Shown here in pieces: positions 6,120-6,164 of a stretch of DNA of 6,164 nt. This DNA is from Nitronereus sp964503895. GTDB taxonomy: Bacteria > Nitrospirota > Nitrospiria > Nitrospirales > UBA8639. The stretch spans positions 1-6,164 of the forward strand of contig CAZDCF010000054.1 of NCBI GenBank assembly GCA_964503895.1. The letters are read 5' to 3'. The notes below the pieces were generated by a model that worked only from the letters and a program-made list of their open reading frames with translations, ran no database searches and was not told where the DNA came from. Within the stretch, counting starts at the first letter, position 1, and each line of letters starts with the position of its first letter. Made by a program: the position numbers and the translations under genes.

Positions 6120-6164
6120 ATGGCGAAGTCGAAATTTGATCGGAAGAAGCCGCATTTGAATGTG
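6120..6164 (+). CDS. tuf: Elongation factor Tu, first 15 codons
   Basis: EF-Tu brings aminoacyl-tRNA to the ribosome as a GTP complex. Only the start is in the window: MAKSKFDRKKPHLNV, which matches the conserved EF-Tu opening (MAK-K-F-R-KPH-NVGTIGHVDHGKT in many bacteria). The gene is cut by the window end, before the P-loop. It follows tRNA-Tyr, tRNA-Gly and tRNA-Thr, the same order as tyrU-glyT-thrT-tufB in E. coli, and is probably co-transcribed with them. The 96-base spacer from tRNA-Thr carries a small AT-rich hairpin (about 6031-6049). Confidence 0.93.
   Translation, partial: MAKSKFDRKKPHLNV

Overview
The window comes from a bacterium that carries a ubiquitin-like tagging protein (Pup) and a signal-peptide-bearing DUF192 protein. 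Base composition is moderate (mid-to-high 40s % GC by eye). Pup outside Actinobacteria is known from Nitrospirota and a few other Gram-negative phyla, so a Nitrospira-like or related lineage is a reasonable guess. That is inference from gene content, not a sequence-based placement.

Left end (1-393): an unassigned stretch leads into pup. Pup most likely starts at a GTG at 190 behind a perfect AGGAGG and ends in the diagnostic GGE. No proteasome subunit or Pup-ligase gene follows it in the window; a 193-base gap leads instead to recJ.

Centre (510-4491): a plus-strand block of a tiny hydrophobic ORF (overlapping the recJ start as ATGA), recJ (single-strand 5'-3' exonuclease of recombination and repair) and, 5 bases later, rsh, a long RelA/SpoT-type (p)ppGpp synthetase/hydrolase with both active sites intact. 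Spacing indicates that recJ and rsh are co-transcribed.

Middle right (4492-5236): a 218-base convergent gap with a hairpin and a fragment resembling a dispersed intergenic repeat, then a minus-strand exported DUF192 protein. Its start region holds a perfect 22-base palindrome lying between a -10-like box and the start codon.

Right end (5314-6164): a near-consensus sigma-70 promoter with a GC-rich discriminator fires rightward into tRNA-Tyr(GTA), tRNA-Gly(TCC), tRNA-Thr(GGT) and the first 15 codons of tuf (EF-Tu). This is the tRNA-tufB arrangement known from E. coli and many other bacteria. The promoter has the form expected of a stringently controlled one, so the rsh product encoded about 0.8 kb away may regulate it in trans.

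No mobile element, CRISPR array, phage gene or clearly new system is visible. The points most worth a second look are the pup gene set apart from proteasome genes, the small coupled ORF before recJ, and the palindromic control site at the DUF192 gene.
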